Shown in pieces: positions 6,678 through 8,703 of a DNA stretch of 8,703 bases; the stretch's first letter is position 1, and each line of letters starts with the position of its first letter. The translations under genes were made by a program, and so were the position numbers. A model generated the notes under the pieces. The model saw only the letters and a program-made list of their open reading frames with translations. It had not been told where the DNA came from and made no database searches. This stretch comes from JAKAGZ01 sp964595355 (GTDB taxonomy: Bacteria > Bacteroidota > Ignavibacteria > Ignavibacteriales > Ignavibacteriaceae), in NCBI GenBank assembly GCA_964595355.1, contig CAZQQD010000109.1:1-8703 (forward strand), read 5' to 3'.

Positions 6678-6705
6678 TGCTGAGCAATCTTTTTATAAAT
6701 GTTCT

Positions 6706-6734
6706 AGCCTTCAGGGTTTTCAACTCTGAAGGCT
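6706..6734 (+). terminator. Rho-independent terminator of the diheme cytochrome gene
   Basis: AGCCTTCAGGG (6706-6716) pairs with CTCTGAAGGCT (6724-6734), 11 pairs with one G-T wobble, around a 7-base loop. A moderately T-rich tail (TTAATTTTTAA) follows. The hairpin begins 28 bases after the cytochrome stop codon and isolates it from the PPK2 gene. Confidence 0.85.
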
Positions 6735-6861
6735 TTAATTTTAACCTCTCATTTTTGGTCAATAATGCACATTGAAAAAGAGATAAACCATTTGTGATTT
6801 ATTAAATCCACATTTCTGATTATTTTGATTAATCTTAATGAGATAAAATAAAGAGAATAAT

Positions 6862-7722
6862 ATGTATATGGATAAATTTACCGTTAAACCAAATTCTAAA
6901 ATTGATCTTTCAAAAATAAAAACATGTTATTCAGGTGAGTTCAAATCGAAATCGGAAGCAAATGACACTCTTAAAAAAAATATTAAAAAAATGGCTGAGC
7001 TTCAGGATAAATTGTATGCACAGGACAAATTTGCTCTGCTGATTGTCTTCCAGGCAATGGATGCAGCGGGTAAAGATGGAATGATCAAACACGTAATGAG
7101 CGGACTTAACCCTCAGGGGACACAGGTTTTTAGCTTCAAGCAGCCGTCGACTGAAGAACTGGATCATACCTACTTGTGGAGAATTAATAAAGCTTTGCCG
7201 GAAAAAGGCAGAATCGGCATTTTTAACCGATCACATTACGAAGATGTCCTTGTAGTCAGAGTTCACAATTTAACAGACACACAAAAGCTCCCGGAAAAAT
7301 TTAAAAATAATAATATCTGGAAGATGAGGTATGAACAAATTAATAATTTTGAAAGATACCTTTACGAAAATGGAACAATCATTCTAAAATTTTTCCTTCA
7401 CATCTCAAAAGAAGAACAGAAGAAAAGATTTTTAAAAAGAATTGATGACTCATCAAAGAACTGGAAATTTTCTTCGGCTGATTTAAAGGAAAGAGAATTC
7501 TGGAATGATTATGAAAAATATTACGAAGAAACAATTTCAGCTACAAGCAAGAAACATGCTCCGTGGTTTATAATCCCTGCTGATAAAAAATGGTTTAGCA
7601 GACTAGCGGTTTCGGATATTATAATTTCATCTATGGAAAAAATTGATCCTGAATATCCTGTTCTATCACAAACCCAACTTGACGATTTGGAAAAAGCCAA
7701 AGAATTACTCTTAAAGCAATAG
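6862..7722 (+). CDS. PPK2-family polyphosphate:nucleotide phosphotransferase (class III-like)
   Basis: A 286-residue cytosolic kinase that transfers phosphate between polyphosphate and nucleotides. Walker A is AMDAAGKDG at 65-73. LNPQGTQVFSFKQPS.EELDHTYLWR follows at 82-107. Walker B is IFNRSHYEDVLVVRVH at 120-135. The helical lid spans about 185-235, and APWFIIPADKKWF comes near residue 233. From memory, the layout and motif wording are very close to the Meiothermus class III enzyme, which phosphorylates both AMP and ADP with polyphosphate; AMP-to-ATP activity is therefore plausible but not proven. Length fits a single-domain PPK2. Two ATGs (6862 and 6868) are possible; AAGAGA lies 5 bases before the first, which is kept. 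No PPK1 or exopolyphosphatase gene is in view. The ArsC-like gene converges on it with an 11-base gap. Confidence 0.92.
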   Translation: MYMDKFTVKPNSKIDLSKIKTCYSGEFKSKSEANDTLKKNIKKMAELQDKLYAQDKFALLIVFQAMDAAGKDGMIKHVMSGLNPQGTQVFSFKQPSTEELDHTYLWRINKALPEKGRIGIFNRSHYEDVLVVRVHNLTDTQKLPEKFKNNNIWKMRYEQINNFERYLYENGTIILKFFLHISKEEQKKRFLKRIDDSSKNWKFSSADLKEREFWNDYEKYYEETISATSKKHAPWFIIPADKKWFSRLAVSDIIISSMEKIDPEYPVLSQTQLDDLEKAKELLLKQ

Positions 7723-7733
7723 CAATAAAAAAA

Positions 7734-8084
7734 TTATTTATTAAAAAGCTTATATATCTTTTCAGGAGAACGAGCCAATATTGCTTTATTTCCCATTTCT
7801 ATAATTGGCCTTTCAATCAGATCGTGATTTAAAATCATCATTTTAAGTATTTTCCCTTCAGATTCTTTCTTCAAATCAATAGCCTTTGCAGCTTTCTCTC
7901 TTTTTCTCAAAAGCTCACTGGGTTTCATTTTCATTTTTTTTAATAAGGTGTCTAATTTTTGTTCGGTGAAAGGATCCAAATAATAATTGACTTTATTAAA
8001 GTCAATCCCCTTTTCTTCAAGTATCTTATTTACCTTTCTACAGGTAGTGCAGGTTGGTTTTTCGTAAATTGTTATTTTCTTCAT
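7734..8084 (-). CDS. ArsC-family thioredoxin-fold protein
   Basis: A 116-residue protein of the ArsC/Spx/YffB family. The N-terminal KITIYEKPTCTTCRKV holds a CxxC (C12, C15) on the glutaredoxin-like strand-loop-helix. The catalytic Cys of glutaredoxin-coupled arsenate reductase corresponds to C12. All three arginines that bind oxyanion in ArsC have equivalents: R60 in LLRKRE, R92 in IERPII and R105 in ARSPEKI. Length matches ArsC (about 115-140). Spx transcription factors also carry CxxC, but the residue where Spx has its RNA-polymerase-contacting glycine (about 52) is Lys here, so Spx function is unlikely. No ars operon genes are adjacent, so a true arsenate role is uncertain; a general thiol-redox role is possible. 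CAGGAG lies about 12 bases before the ATG, a longer spacing than usual. Confidence 0.88.
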   Translation of the reverse strand: MKKITIYEKPTCTTCRKVNKILEEKGIDFNKVNYYLDPFTEQKLDTLLKKMKMKPSELLRKREKAAKAIDLKKESEGKILKMMILNHDLIERPIIEMGNKAILARSPEKIYKLFNK

Positions 8085-8296
8085 TATTGTGTTTTTCTCC
8101 TGTTTTCATAAAATATTTGTAAATTTATTAAATAACCAAACAAATTTAACCAGATAGTTGTGTCGTATATAGTGCCATAAAATGAGCAAATTATTAACGT
8201 ATTATATGCAAAATACTTACAGGGATAAATTCTTTAAAACCTTCTTTTTTCTAAAAACATAAATAATTATATTCCAAAAGAGTATCCTTATTATTT
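8085..8296. other. Divergent intergenic region between the ArsC-like gene and GGGP synthase
   Basis: A 212-base AT-rich stretch between two divergent genes, so it should hold a promoter for each. I find no confident promoter boxes and no RNA gene. ATTTGT (8115-8120) and ACAAAT (8140-8145) form a weak 6-base inverted repeat in front of the ArsC-like gene. The GGGP synthase ATG lacks a close Shine-Dalgarno; an AAAAGAG string lies about 17 bases upstream. Confidence 0.5.
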
Positions 8297-8703
8297 ATGA
8301 AAATATACAATAATCTATTAAATACTATCTCTGCAAAAGGGGCAGCATATCTGATTTTAATTGACCCCGATAAAATTTCACAGGAAAAATTGCCGGTTTT
8401 TGTAAAACATTGTGAAAAATCGGGTGTAGATGGTTTTCTGCTGGGGGGCAGTCTTATGATGAATGACCATTTTGAGGATTTTATCTCAAATGTAAAAAAA
8501 CATTCTTCACTACCGGCAATAATATTTCCTGGCGGAGTTAATCAGGTTTCTTCCTTGGCAGATGCAATTTTATATATCTCTGTTGTAAGCGGTAGAAACC
8601 CCGAGCATTTAATTGGCAAACATGTGCTAGCTGCACCCTTTATAAAACAAGCAGAAATAGAGCCAATTTCAACCGGATATATATTAGTAGAATCCGGAAC
8701 AAC
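8297..8703 (+). CDS. Geranylgeranylglyceryl phosphate synthase family protein (GGGPS/PcrB), 3' truncated by the window
   Basis: The first 135 residues of a TIM-barrel prenyltransferase; the family is about 240 residues, so a little over half is present. It runs open to the window edge without a stop. Signatures: YLILIDPDK (18-26, with the Mg/phosphate-binding Asp D23), GVDGFLLGGS (43-52), IIFPGG (75-80), the SGRNP motif (98-102) and STGYILVESG (125-134). The family joins a polyprenyl diphosphate to sn-glycerol-1-phosphate, the first ether bond of archaeal-type lipids. Bacterial members include PcrB (heptaprenyl) and a GGGPS group found in Bacteroidota and Ignavibacteria. Prenyl chain length cannot be set from this half. 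The ATG gives the expected N-terminus, though without a good Shine-Dalgarno. Confidence 0.92.
   Translation, partial: MKIYNNLLNTISAKGAAYLILIDPDKISQEKLPVFVKHCEKSGVDGFLLGGSLMMNDHFEDFISNVKKHSSLPAIIFPGGVNQVSSLADAILYISVVSGRNPEHLIGKHVLAAPFIKQAEIEPISTGYILVESGT

Noticed and set aside
7724..7742. AATAAA/TTTATT inverted repeat between the convergent PPK2 and ArsC-like genes
   Set aside because: The stem is only A-T pairs and overlaps the ArsC-like stop codon; too weak to call a bidirectional terminator.
8182..8262. 26-residue plus-strand ORF in the gap before GGGP synthase
   Set aside because: No Shine-Dalgarno and an AT-driven composition with runs of Phe and Lys; length expected by chance.

Overview
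The window is AT-rich, roughly one third G+C by eye, densely coding, and reads as chromosomal DNA of a bacterium in the Bacteroidota/Chlorobi/Ignavibacteria (FCB) group. The pointers are a bacterial geranylgeranylglyceryl phosphate synthase-type gene, a LytS/LytTR two-component pair beside a LiaF-like protein, and a DUF6597-type AraC regulator. Several genes carry clear Shine-Dalgarno sequences (before positions 376, 4013, 5422 and 5685). These are uncommon in Bacteroidia and Flavobacteriia, so Ignavibacteria or relatives look the better guess. This assignment is inference; no rRNA or other marker gene is present.

Layout. Positions 5-5422 are all on the minus strand. Reading in the direction of transcription there is a PLP-dependent trans-sulfuration-family enzyme (5422-4205) closed by a strong hairpin terminator. 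It is followed by a tight three-gene cluster (4013-1394): a LiaF-like membrane protein, a LytS-type histidine kinase and a LytTR response regulator, with gaps of 25 and 30 bases. Next come an AraC-type regulator (1249-455) and a small VOC/glyoxalase-fold protein (376-5), probably one transcript. From 5685 the direction changes: a membrane-anchored diheme cytochrome c with its own terminator (5685-6677), then a class III-like PPK2 polyphosphate:nucleotide phosphotransferase (6862-7722). An ArsC-family thioredoxin-fold protein (8084-7734) converges on PPK2 with an 11-base gap. A GGGP synthase begins at 8297 and runs off the window.

How they work together. The clearest unit is the LiaF-LytS-LytTR cluster. 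The kinase has membrane helices but no recognisable sensor domain, and the LiaF-like protein upstream is the obvious candidate to feed it an envelope signal. In front of this operon are three imperfect 12-base repeats spaced 20 and 21 bases apart, the geometry expected of a LytTR regulator binding site, overlapping a weak Bacteroidota-like promoter match. This candidate autoregulatory operator is the most notable unexplained structure I found. The other genes look like ordinary single-gene metabolic or redox functions. No mobile elements, CRISPR arrays, tRNAs or rRNAs were seen. No gene-free stretch exceeds 300 bases; the longest is 5423-5684.
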